Source: Lachnospiraceae bacterium UBA3801
GTDB taxonomy: Bacteria; Bacillota; Clostridia; Lachnospirales; Lachnospiraceae
Direction: 5' to 3'
NCBI GenBank assembly: GCA_002368685.1
Contig: DFEN01000146.1
Coordinates: 1 to 12,173, forward strand
Length of the DNA: 12,173 bases
In this document: positions 1 to 7,210 of the stretch, piece after piece
Position numbering within the stretch: position 1 is the stretch's first letter
Layout: each line of letters begins with the position of its first letter
The notes under the pieces: model-generated
Database searches by the model: none
Told to the model about the DNA's origin: nothing
Seen by the model: only the letters and a program-made list of their open reading frames with translations
Program-made: the position numbers and the translations under genes

Positions 1-35
1 AAGAAACGTCCCTATATACTCACTCTTCACTTACT

Positions 36-1025
36 TTATTTATATTCTAAAGAAGTGTATTCACCCTCAAATACTGTGGTTGCCGGGCCAGTCATGAAGA
101 CTAGGTTTTCCTGTCTATCCCAACGGATCTTTAAGTCCCCGCCGAGAAGGGATACTGTCACCTCATCGCCTGCAAAGTCATTTAGAATTGCTGCAACTGC
201 TGTGGCACAAGCACCTGTTCCGCAGGCAAGAGTCTCGCCTGAGCCTCGCTCCCATACTCTCATCTTAAGATGTGTTCTATCTATAACCTGAACGAATTCT
301 GTATTAACTCCTTCAGGGAATATACTATTCTTTTCAAATATCGGTCCCACCTTCTCGATTGGGAAGTTGTCTGTATCATCTATAAAGACAACGCAATGTG
401 GATTTCCCATAGATATACAAGTTCCGTTGTAGTATGTCTCTACATTCGAAGGGAGGTCGCCTCTGCCGTTTATAATTATAGGCATCCTATAAGCTATTCT
501 CTCTTCAGCATCCATGCCTACGTCCTTTACAGGATTGATATCCATCAGATTCTTCAGTTTAGCCGGTGCATAGCCTTCGACAGGATTAACCGGTACATTC
601 TTAGGTTCGAAGATAGGAGAGCCCATATTTACTGTGGCTGCACATACAACCTTGCCATTATTATCTACACCTTGGTAACCTGGAGTTTCTTCAACTCTCT
701 TGGTTGTTAGGTTGAGGGTCTTGATACCCGACAGAGTCTCTATGGTTACTATCTTCTTATCTATCATTCCATGGTCATATACATACTTGCCGACGCAACG
801 GATGCCATTACCACACATCTTGCCCCGTGAACCGTCAGCATTATACATATCCATCATAAAATCCGCCTTATCACTAGCCTTGATTAGTATCAGACCATCT
901 GAGCCTATGCCAAAATGTCTGTCACTAACCGCTATTGCTAGTTCTGACGGATTATCTATTCTTTCTTCTATTGCATTTATATATACGTAATCATTACCAA
1001 TGCCATGCATTTTTGTGAATTTCAT
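36..1025 (-). CDS. dapF: Diaminopimelate epimerase
   Basis: Interconverts LL- and meso-diaminopimelate in the cytoplasm, the step before meso-DAP enters peptidoglycan or is decarboxylated to lysine. Both halves of the cofactor-independent two-Cys active site are present: Cys71 in MYNADGSRGKMCGNGIRC and Cys268 in ERGSGETLACGTGACA. SMGNPHCV (205-212) is also typical. I place the start at ATG 1025, preceded by TTGGAG with six bases between GGAG and ATG. An in-frame TTG 12 bases upstream is part of that ribosome site. The product is 329 aa, longer than the roughly 275 aa of the E. coli enzyme, mainly from an extra 35-40 residues around 147-196. It lies 189 bases downstream of the carrier-protein gene, beyond a strong terminator, so it is probably a separate unit. 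Identity is very secure. Confidence 0.97.
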   Translation of the reverse strand: MKFTKMHGIGNDYVYINAIEERIDNPSELAIAVSDRHFGIGSDGLILIKASDKADFMMDMYNADGSRGKMCGNGIRCVGKYVYDHGMIDKKIVTIETLSGIKTLNLTTKRVEETPGYQGVDNNGKVVCAATVNMGSPIFEPKNVPVNPVEGYAPAKLKNLMDINPVKDVGMDAEERIAYRMPIIINGRGDLPSNVETYYNGTCISMGNPHCVVFIDDTDNFPIEKVGPIFEKNSIFPEGVNTEFVQVIDRTHLKMRVWERGSGETLACGTGACATAVAAILNDFAGDEVTVSLLGGDLKIRWDRQENLVFMTGPATTVFEGEYTSLEYK

Positions 1026-1081
1026 AGTAGTCTCCAAGTAATTAAATACTTGCCCTTATCGGACATAAAATTACAAACTAC

Positions 1082-1090
1082 ATTCTACCA
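1082..1090 (-). promoter_or_regulatory. Candidate extended -10 promoter for dapF
   Basis: On the minus strand this reads TGGTAGAAT, an extended -10 (TGn plus TAGAAT) about 56 bases upstream of the dapF ATG. The matching -35 region is poor (TTAATT-like). It lies after the terminator of the preceding operon, so dapF needs a promoter hereabouts. The rest of 1026-1195 is AT-rich and shows no other clear element. Confidence 0.4.
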
Positions 1091-1195
1091 CAAACATAGC
1101 TAGAATTAAAGGATTATTACGTCTAGATATATAATTTTAGACAGCTTATGTTGATTCCAAACAAATATATTCTAAGATAGAATTTCTATATGAAT

Positions 1196-1227
1196 AAAAA
1201 AATCAGGATGAGTTTTACTCATCCTGA
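1196..1227 (-). terminator. Rho-independent terminator overlapping the carrier-protein stop codon
   Basis: A perfect 10-bp stem, TCAGGATGAG with CTCATCCTGA (1203-1212 and 1218-1227), has a 5-base loop (1213-1217). It is followed on the minus strand by seven T (A-run 1196-1202). The TAA stop of the carrier gene (1215-1217) is in the loop, so the last codons form the 5' arm. It ends the MBOAT-to-carrier operon and separates it from dapF. Confidence 0.92.
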
Positions 1228-1442
1228 AGTCTTGTTATCATTTCCCATAAGCTTTCTGCAGAATTGAAGTTTTCTGGAACAAGCTCTGAAGGAGATACAA
1301 CCACATCAAATGTATCTTCTATAGCTGCAACTAATGAAATGATTGCAAACGAATCAAGTATGTTGTCATCCACCAGAGTTGTACTATTTTCATAGTCTTC
1401 ACCTGGAATGATGTCTTCAAGTATCTCTAATAATTCTTCCAT
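1215..1442 (-). CDS. Acyl/aminoacyl carrier protein, DltC-like
   Basis: A 75-aa acidic carrier protein of the phosphopantetheine-binding family. The attachment serine is Ser31 in DDNILDSFAIISLV, matching the D-S-[LF] signature at the start of helix 2; a 4'-phosphopantetheinyl transferase would have to activate it. Length and the VDDNILDS pattern resemble DltC more than fatty-acid AcpP, which usually has DSLD. It starts at ATG 1442 behind GGAGG with a five-base spacer, 40 bases after the decarboxylase stop, and is the last gene of the operon. By context it should carry the amino acid activated by the adenylation enzyme, and possibly the decarboxylated product, to the MBOAT at the membrane. The fold call is secure; the cargo is inferred. 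Confidence 0.9.
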   Translation of the reverse strand: MEELLEILEDIIPGEDYENSTTLVDDNILDSFAIISLVAAIEDTFDVVVSPSELVPENFNSAESLWEMITRLQDE

Positions 1443-1482
1443 ATCGCCCTCCGCACTTTAGCGCATGTGTATTCCTCAACTA

Positions 1483-2751
1483 TCAGTCGAATACACTTTG
1501 TCCATTATATACATTCATCTCTATATGATCTCTGACCATCTGAATCTTTCCATCAGTATCCTTAACCAGAATAGCCGGAAGATCTCTACTTAGAAATAGT
1601 GCTATACCCTCTGTTGCACTGTACGCACCAGCTAGATTAAAGCACAGCGCATCACCTATGTCAAGCTTAGGGAGACTTATCTTCCTAACTAGAATATCGT
1701 TGACTGAGCAAAGTGAACCTGCTAAGACATAGTCTTTTTTATCATCTATCTCATTTGTTTTATCAGCCGCAATATACTCCACAAATGGAACCTTCATTCC
1801 AGCCATACTACTGTAATAAACTATCTGATGGAGACCGCCCTCAAGTATCGCATAGTTTGTTCCATCACTTGTCTTTACATCTGCTATACCTGTTATATAC
1901 TTTCCACAGGTCGAAGCTATATAGCGTCCATACTCAAAGGTTATATTGCTAAAGCTATTTCTTATGCCAGTTTTTTCAACCAGTTCTGTCAGATCTACCA
2001 TTTCCTGTTCATTTTCAGCTATCCTCTCAGCTAAACTTTCCAGGACTGGTTTATCATCATCTGATTTTCTGAAATAATCTATCCCTATTCCTGGGCCATA
2101 TTCAAGGGATAGACCTTCTGATATTCCCAACTTCTCAGCAAGCTCTGGTCCATACTCAGCTAACATCGTAAGCTCTTTCTCTATCTTCTTCATACTCTTC
2201 TGAGTTCCGGAGAAGTAGTGAATACCAACGAGTTTTAGATACTTGGAATTGATAACTTTCTCACACAGTTCTTCAAGAGTAGCCTTATCAACTCCAAACT
2301 GATTTCCAGATGTGAGTCTTATATAGCAACCCATCTTCTCCGGCACTTCGTCAAGTGAGTTGAACTTCTCAATCAGCTCAAGGTATCCCTTATAGCACTC
2401 CTCAAGAATCTCAAAATGCTCTGGAGACTCTATTGTGAAGAGTCCTTCCGCTCCACCTAGTTCGAGTATTCTGTTAATACTCTCTCTAGTCTTATTAACC
2501 CCTGACACAAGAAGCTTATCAGGACTTATTCCATCGCGGATGCATATCTCATACTCTCCTGGTGAACATACCTCAAGCCTATCAACGTAGTCTGTTATAA
2601 ATCCAGCCAATATAGGCGACGCCTTCATAGCATAGCAAAGTCCTATATCAGGAAGATGCTTCTTCATCATATCTACTCTGGATTTTAGTTCACTGATATC
2701 GTATAGATAAAAAGGTGTTTTGTATTCTTTTATTATGCTTTGATAATCCAT
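1483..2751 (-). CDS. PLP-dependent decarboxylase, fold type III (DapDC/ODC-like), operon-associated
   Basis: A 422-aa alanine racemase-fold decarboxylase. Visible motifs are the PLP lysine Lys43 in CYAMKASP, CSPGEYEIC (62-70), HYFSGTQ (178-184), the phosphate-binding EYGPGIG (217-223), EYGR (273-276), the partner-subunit loop GSLCSVND (345-352, Cys348, Asp352) and LAGAYS with Tyr377. The residue after the catalytic Cys is Ser349; DAP decarboxylases have Glu there and ornithine decarboxylases Asp, and that residue contacts the distal amine. This argues against plain lysA. Similar enzymes act beside an AMP-ligase and a carrier protein in exosortase-A clusters, and BtrK decarboxylates gamma-glutamyl-ACP. 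The start is ATG 2751 after GGAG (six-base spacer); an in-frame TTG 12 bases upstream overlaps this site. Family secure, substrate unknown. Confidence 0.88.
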   Translation of the reverse strand: MDYQSIIKEYKTPFYLYDISELKSRVDMMKKHLPDIGLCYAMKASPILAGFITDYVDRLEVCSPGEYEICIRDGISPDKLLVSGVNKTRESINRILELGGAEGLFTIESPEHFEILEECYKGYLELIEKFNSLDEVPEKMGCYIRLTSGNQFGVDKATLEELCEKVINSKYLKLVGIHYFSGTQKSMKKIEKELTMLAEYGPELAEKLGISEGLSLEYGPGIGIDYFRKSDDDKPVLESLAERIAENEQEMVDLTELVEKTGIRNSFSNITFEYGRYIASTCGKYITGIADVKTSDGTNYAILEGGLHQIVYYSSMAGMKVPFVEYIAADKTNEIDDKKDYVLAGSLCSVNDILVRKISLPKLDIGDALCFNLAGAYSATEGIALFLSRDLPAILVKDTDGKIQMVRDHIEMNVYNGQSVFD

Positions 2752-2763
2752 ATTTTTCTCCAA

Positions 2764-2794
2764 AGATCCTTCGCCTATCGGCTCAGGATGACAT
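2764..2794. repeat. REP-like imperfect palindrome between two operon genes
   Basis: The element is an interrupted hairpin: ATCCT (2766-2770) pairs with AGGAT (2785-2789), then a TC/TC internal mismatch, then GCC (2773-2775) pairs with GGC (2780-2782) around loop TATC. On the minus strand it opens with TGTCATCCTGAGC and closes with GCGAAGGATCT, close to a dispersed GTCATCCTGAGCGAAGCGAAGGATCT-type repeat I recall from many bacterial genomes. It lies between the adenylation stop and the decarboxylase ribosome site. There is one copy in the window, so its repetitive nature is inferred. Confidence 0.5.
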
Positions 2795-2822
2795 CACCAT
2801 GTAACTAAAGGCGCAGGAAACT

Positions 2823-4514
2823 CTACTTTGCAGTAAGCTGTCTTAGGTAGTTTCTATCAACCTTACCATTCTTACTAAGCGGCATCTCTTCAAGATATCT
2901 AAATACATTAGGAATCATATACTCTGGAAGCTTATCCTTGAGACCAGTCACAATCTCTTTCTTGAGTGCTGCAGCTTTCTGCTTTTCTAACTTTTCTTTT
3001 TCTTCATCAGATAGACTAACATCTACGCTCTCATCTTGAGCATCATCCTTTGAATCAGTATAGTATGCAACGATTCTATACTTCTCCATATCATATATAC
3101 AGCAAGCCTGTCCAACACATGATAGTCCATTCATGGCACGCTCGATTTCTTCCAGTTCAATTCTGTGACCATTATGTTTGATCTGGAAGTCCTTACGTCC
3201 TGCAAAGTAAAGCAGACCATCTTTTCTGTATCCCAAATCACCTGTCTTGTATATTCTTTCGGATAATTGTTTTGATTCATCATCTGAGGCACTACTACTC
3301 TCCAGCTGAATCTCTACAAACGCTTTAGATGTAGCTTCTTCGTTATTGTAGTAACAAAGCGCGAGTTCATTTCCTGCTACACATATCTCACCAGTAGTTC
3401 CTTCCTCTGACTCAGGAATGATTCTTCCTTCGTCATCCAGAAGTAGTATAGTCTTGCCTGGAAACTCATATCCTATAGGCAGCTTTTCTGGCACATCTTT
3501 ATTATCTATTCTATAGTATGTACAGTTACATGTGATTTCAGTAGGACCATAAAGATTTACAAATTCTGCCTCAGGATAACTATCCATCCAATCCTTCAGA
3601 TGCTTTGAAGGCATCTCCTCTCCACTGAAGAGAACTCTCTTAATAAATGGTGGAACCTTGTACATAAACATATGAAGTCTATTGAGAAGAACCAGTGCCG
3701 ATACAGCCCAAGTAAGATTTGTAACCTTGTACTTTTCCAACATATCCATAACCTGTTTAGGAAATCTGAAATAAGCTGTCGGTATGATTACAAGTGTTGC
3801 TCCAACTTTAAGAGCACTATAAATATCCTTTACTGATACATCAAAATCAAACGGAGCCTGATTTCCTATCACATCCTCTTCAGTAATTCCAAATCTAGGA
3901 GCAAAATCATCTATGAAGCTTATAACCGAAGCATGTCCAACCAGAACTCCCTTTGGAACTCCTGTTGAACCTGATGTGAAGTTACAATACAGCGGAATGC
4001 CGCCATTTATCTGTATCTCCGAACGCTTATCCTCTATCTCTGCTACTCGTTCTAGAATCTTTTCACCTACTATTTTCACGTCAGAATCTACACCCAGCTT
4101 ATCATTCGTAGCAATAGCTTCTGCCTTATTATATATATCCTCAACTGTAAGAATCTCGCCCTGATATCCAACTCTACTAAGTTTTTCAACTGTCTCAGCA
4201 TCTGTAACAACTACCTCAGGCGAAAGAGTAGCTAGCTGAGTCTTTATTCTATCATCCGGAAAATCTGGATCTAACAGACAGTAGAATCCACCCGCATATG
4301 CTGTGCCTAGAAAAATCTGCAGAGTCTTCACACTCTTTTTCTTCATTACAGCTACAGGCTTTCCTGGAGTTACATAGTCTAATAAAACCTTTCCAACTAA
4401 GTAGCTCTTTTGTTCAAGCTCTTTATATGAGCATTCCTCTTCTCCATCAGTCACCGCCATCTTGTCAGGCAAGCGAGATGCTGTATTCACTAAGTATTCT
4501 AATACATTTTTCAT
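2823..4514 (-). CDS. Amino acid adenylation enzyme, DltA-like stand-alone A-domain
   Basis: An ANL-superfamily enzyme of 563 aa that should activate an amino acid with ATP and load it on the operon's carrier protein. Core motifs in order: A3 FTSGSTGVPKG (179-189), A4 FDVSVKDIY with Asp225 placed to bind the alpha-amine, A5 NLYGPTEIT (320-328), A6 GEICVAG (375-381), A7 YKTGDLG (422-428), A8 GRKDFQIKHNGHRIE (439-453) and the A10 lysine Lys551 in SKNGKVDR. Where DltA has LFCGE, with the Cys that helps select D-Ala, this protein has LFSGE (Ser297). It is about 55-60 residues longer than typical DltA, with extra charged segments near 131-170, 403-420 and 485-515. It starts at ATG 4514 behind AAGGA, 40 bases after the SGNH gene. 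The A-domain is certain; D-Ala as substrate is doubtful. Confidence 0.88.
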   Translation of the reverse strand: MKNVLEYLVNTASRLPDKMAVTDGEEECSYKELEQKSYLVGKVLLDYVTPGKPVAVMKKKSVKTLQIFLGTAYAGGFYCLLDPDFPDDRIKTQLATLSPEVVVTDAETVEKLSRVGYQGEILTVEDIYNKAEAIATNDKLGVDSDVKIVGEKILERVAEIEDKRSEIQINGGIPLYCNFTSGSTGVPKGVLVGHASVISFIDDFAPRFGITEEDVIGNQAPFDFDVSVKDIYSALKVGATLVIIPTAYFRFPKQVMDMLEKYKVTNLTWAVSALVLLNRLHMFMYKVPPFIKRVLFSGEEMPSKHLKDWMDSYPEAEFVNLYGPTEITCNCTYYRIDNKDVPEKLPIGYEFPGKTILLLDDEGRIIPESEEGTTGEICVAGNELALCYYNNEEATSKAFVEIQLESSSASDDESKQLSERIYKTGDLGYRKDGLLYFAGRKDFQIKHNGHRIELEEIERAMNGLSCVGQACCIYDMEKYRIVAYYTDSKDDAQDESVDVSLSDEEKEKLEKQKAAALKKEIVTGLKDKLPEYMIPNVFRYLEEMPLSKNGKVDRNYLRQLTAK

Positions 4515-4554
4515 TAGACAATTCCTTATTGAAATAATTAAATGTAATCACACC

Positions 4555-5502
4555 TTAATCTGTTCGATGATCAGGCAAATCATAATTCTCTTTTAGATAA
4601 TCCTTTAAGTATCCTGTTGTCTTAACGGTACCATTATAGTTGATATGATCTCCACCATCCAGACTATCTGTTTGCCAATCAAGTTCTATCTCATCCAGCA
4701 TGGTATTAAAATCAATATAGTCTACCTCGTTCTGATCTGCCCAATTCTGAATAGCATTATGCTTCGCATAGTTCATATTTACCGCTGATGGTGCGCTCAC
4801 CAAAACCAGCGATATGTTTTCCTTATTGCATAACTGATAGATCTTATCGATATAGGTTCTCGCAACAAAATCAATACTATATGTATCCCCTGTTTCAACC
4901 ATATATTCAGAGCCAGAATAAGGAGCTATCTGTTCCCTTTTCTCAAAACCCCGCTCCGCCTTTATAGCTGGCGCTTCTTTGAGCCCCCACATTTCCAAAT
5001 ATCCATGATGGTATCTGAGAATAGGAAATTCATGGTATGCTAAAGTATCTGCATAGGTCAGGGATTCAAGTTTCCAATTTGTTCCCAAAACCATAGTATT
5101 CGTCTCTATAATAACTACCTTTGGATGCTGCTTAACTAGCAAATCTTCCAGAAAGAAATACGCCTCACTAAGTCTCTGTGCCGGTTGTCCGCAAATATAC
5201 GAAGATATCCCTTCTTCATCCCAAAGAATTTGAGGTGACAATAGTACTTCGGATTCACTATCTCCTAGGACTACAACATCCATGGAGTCCTTCTCCTCCG
5301 TCAATGCTGAAACCACATATCTATCTCGTTCATTCACAGCGCCTGGATTATTTAGTCTAATTGGATTCATTACGTACGATAAAATCTTGAGAACAGCCAC
5401 AAGAACTATAATGAAGCCCAATATTTCAATCCATCTATAGAGTTTATTCTTCTGCTTAGCGCTATTTTCTATTATTTTTTTGAGTAATTTAGAATCCCGC
5501 AT
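4555..5502 (-). CDS. Membrane-anchored SGNH-hydrolase-like protein (DltD/AlgJ-like partner of the MBOAT)
   Basis: A 315-aa protein with a positively charged N-terminus, one membrane segment at about 24-44, and an outside domain. VVLGDSESE (77-85) is the SGNH block I with candidate nucleophile Ser82. GGDHINYNG (283-291) supplies the Asp-His pair (His286). Members of this group work next to MBOAT proteins and move acyl groups onto extracellular polymers, as DltD does for lipoteichoic acid and AlgJ/AlgX for alginate. The ATG lies inside the end of the MBOAT gene (14-base overlap), behind AGGAGGTGG with a rather long spacer of about 12 bases, so translation is probably coupled. Overall similarity to DltD itself is not evident by eye, so I call only the fold and role. 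The acceptor polymer is unknown. Confidence 0.75.
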   Translation of the reverse strand: MRDSKLLKKIIENSAKQKNKLYRWIEILGFIIVLVAVLKILSYVMNPIRLNNPGAVNERDRYVVSALTEEKDSMDVVVLGDSESEVLLSPQILWDEEGISSYICGQPAQRLSEAYFFLEDLLVKQHPKVVIIETNTMVLGTNWKLESLTYADTLAYHEFPILRYHHGYLEMWGLKEAPAIKAERGFEKREQIAPYSGSEYMVETGDTYSIDFVARTYIDKIYQLCNKENISLVLVSAPSAVNMNYAKHNAIQNWADQNEVDYIDFNTMLDEIELDWQTDSLDGGDHINYNGTVKTTGYLKDYLKENYDLPDHRTD

Positions 5503-7084
5503 AGATTAGATCCACCTCCTCAAATCCCGGTCCATATAAACCGAAAATGGTTATTACAACTATCAGAGATAGAACCAACGTCCATCTTAAAATAAGCGGT
5601 TTCTTAAGGAGCGCATCTGTTACATCTACGCCCTTCTCCCTTATCATGTTTACAACTAATACAACAATTAGCATAACCAGAACTATAAGCCAATCATATA
5701 TATTAAGACCCCAGTTAAGCGCCTCACCATTCCACAGAATGCTCAGCTTAAAGCCTTTCCCAATATCGCCCATCATACGGAAGCCCTCTGTCAGACTATC
5801 AGCCCTGAAGAAAAGTTCTCCTGCAAAAATGATAATCCAAGTTTTAAAGACTCTAATGGCATTTACTACCTTATTCTCTTTGGTTGTATGAAGCTTCTCA
5901 AGTATCTTATCTCCAGCTGGTTCTAGAATTAGTTCAAGCACTATAACAACAAAGTAAAATACACCATAAAAAATGTATGTCCACTTAGGGCCATGCCACA
6001 GACCATTGCAAAGCCACACAGGTAGAAGTGCTATAGCAGAAGCTACAACACGAGTCAGGTGTTTATTCACTTTACCCTTTGCAAATTTTCCCCAGTTTTT
6101 AGCCAGCTTAGACATCGACACTGGATAGAAAATGTATGTCTTAAACCACACACCAAGAGTTATATGCCACCTACGCCAGAATTCTGATGCATTTCTCGCA
6201 AGGAATGGCTGACGGAAGTTCTCTGGAAGTTTAATTCCGAAGATCATAGCGCATCCAATAACCATATCCATACAAGCTGAGAAATCCATATATTCCATCA
6301 CTGTAAAAAGTATAGCAGCGATGATTACTTCTAAGCCCTTTGTTTGCCTGTCTACAGTAAACAGAAGAACAACTGCGGGGTTAAGTCTATCTGCTATAAC
6401 TAGCTTTTTCATCACGCCCCAACAGAATCTAATATAGCCCTTCATTAAATTATCAGGATCTATGCTATGGCCAGCAAAGAGGTCTTCGTGAATATCTTTG
6501 TATAGGGCAATTGGGCCTTCAATAATAGTAGGGAAGAAACATAAGAATAGCATTAATTTTAATGGATTTCGTTCTGCTTCAATCTTACCCCAATACACAT
6601 CCACCATATAGCTTATCGCCTGCATTGTATAAAATGATATACCTAGCGGTAGCATAAGATTCAGCTCTGGCAGTACTCCACCTTCCTTAGAAAAGAGAGC
6701 ATTTATATTCTCTGAGAAGAAACCATAATATTTTAGGTGAAGCAAACATCCAAGTAGTATGAATATTCCTATAGTTAATACTATCCTCGATTTCCTCTGG
6801 AACTTTGACTTGAAGATAGCCTTCTTCTCTTTATTTTCCTTGCCTTTTAGTTCAGCGAGCTGAGTTTTCTTTTTCTCTCCTATGGCACCAAGCACTCTAC
6901 CCGTAATATAAGTAACAATTGCTGCCATAATAGGAAATACAAGGTTAATAAGTGAGAACGTCAAATAGAACCCCATACTAGCAAGTAGCAGGAGTACCCA
7001 TCTATATTTCTTTGGAAATATCTGATATGCAATTATAGTCAGCGGCAGGAACAACACGCCAAATACAAGCTTGTAGTATACCAT
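5489..7084 (-). CDS. MBOAT-family membrane acyltransferase (DltB/AlgI-like)
   Basis: A 531-aa polytopic membrane protein of the MBOAT family. Signatures are PLGISFYTMQAISYMVDVY (146-164), YMDFSACMDM (265-274), EFWRRWHITLG (301-311) and LWHGPKWTYIFYG (362-374) with the catalytic His364; a charged cytoplasmic loop lies near 70-100. Such proteins take an acyl group from a cytosolic carrier and pass it across the membrane. The last residues, DLIYAGF, place a Tyr (528) three residues before a terminal Phe. This resembles the C-terminal FIYxxF-type tail of AlgI-like proteins and of the DltX microprotein, thought to relay the acyl group; no separate dltX gene is seen. ATG 7084 follows GAGG with a short spacer. 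It is the first gene of the operon after the rpsR terminator. Confidence 0.93.
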   Translation of the reverse strand: MVYYKLVFGVLFLPLTIIAYQIFPKKYRWVLLLLASMGFYLTFSLINLVFPIMAAIVTYITGRVLGAIGEKKKTQLAELKGKENKEKKAIFKSKFQRKSRIVLTIGIFILLGCLLHLKYYGFFSENINALFSKEGGVLPELNLMLPLGISFYTMQAISYMVDVYWGKIEAERNPLKLMLFLCFFPTIIEGPIALYKDIHEDLFAGHSIDPDNLMKGYIRFCWGVMKKLVIADRLNPAVVLLFTVDRQTKGLEVIIAAILFTVMEYMDFSACMDMVIGCAMIFGIKLPENFRQPFLARNASEFWRRWHITLGVWFKTYIFYPVSMSKLAKNWGKFAKGKVNKHLTRVVASAIALLPVWLCNGLWHGPKWTYIFYGVFYFVVIVLELILEPAGDKILEKLHTTKENKVVNAIRVFKTWIIIFAGELFFRADSLTEGFRMMGDIGKGFKLSILWNGEALNWGLNIYDWLIVLVMLIVVLVVNMIREKGVDVTDALLKKPLILRWTLVLSLIVVITIFGLYGPGFEEVDLIYAGF

Positions 7085-7146
7085 TTTATGCCTCAGTTAT
7101 TATTTTTTAATAATTCAAATAGTTTAATTAATCTGAACACCTTAAT

Positions 7147-7175
7147 AATCTATCATATATAAGAAAAGGGTACAA
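7147..7175 (-). promoter_or_regulatory. Weak candidate promoter of the MBOAT operon
   Basis: Minus-strand TTGTAC (7170-7175) and TAGATT (7147-7152) are separated by 17 bases. The -35 lies in an arm of the rpsR terminator, which makes this uncertain; an alternative -10, TATGAT, lies at 7152-7157. The operon needs a promoter between 7167 and 7085 unless it depends on read-through from rpsR. Confidence 0.25.
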
Positions 7176-7192
7176 GCATTCACTTGTACCCT
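7161..7192 (-). terminator. Rho-independent terminator of the rpsF-ssb-rpsR operon
   Basis: A 10-bp perfect stem (AGGGTACAAG 7167-7176 with CTTGTACCCT 7183-7192) and a six-base loop lie 18 bases after the rpsR stop. The minus strand continues with TTTTCTT, a short T-tract. It separates the ribosomal operon from the MBOAT operon. Confidence 0.85.
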
Positions 7193-7210
7193 AAAGCCTC
7201 GTAATTCTAA

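Noticed and set aside
55..990. Plus-strand open frames opposite dapF and similar frames opposite other genes
   Set aside because: They lie antisense to well-recognised genes, show no family motifs and lack convincing ribosome sites.
1026..1037. Longer TTG starts for dapF, the decarboxylase, the DUF951 gene and the kinase
   Set aside because: In dapF and the decarboxylase the TTG is part of or adjoins the ribosome site. In all four a downstream ATG has a well-spaced ribosome site.
1483..2751. Calling the decarboxylase lysA because dapF is close by
   Set aside because: The amine-recognising Glu after the catalytic Cys is Ser, the gene is embedded in an acylation operon, and dapF lies beyond a terminator.
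1215..7084. Calling the operon dltBDAC outright
   Set aside because: Gene order differs, a decarboxylase is present, there is no dltX, and the adenylation enzyme lacks the D-Ala-selecting Cys. Family roles are given without dlt symbols.
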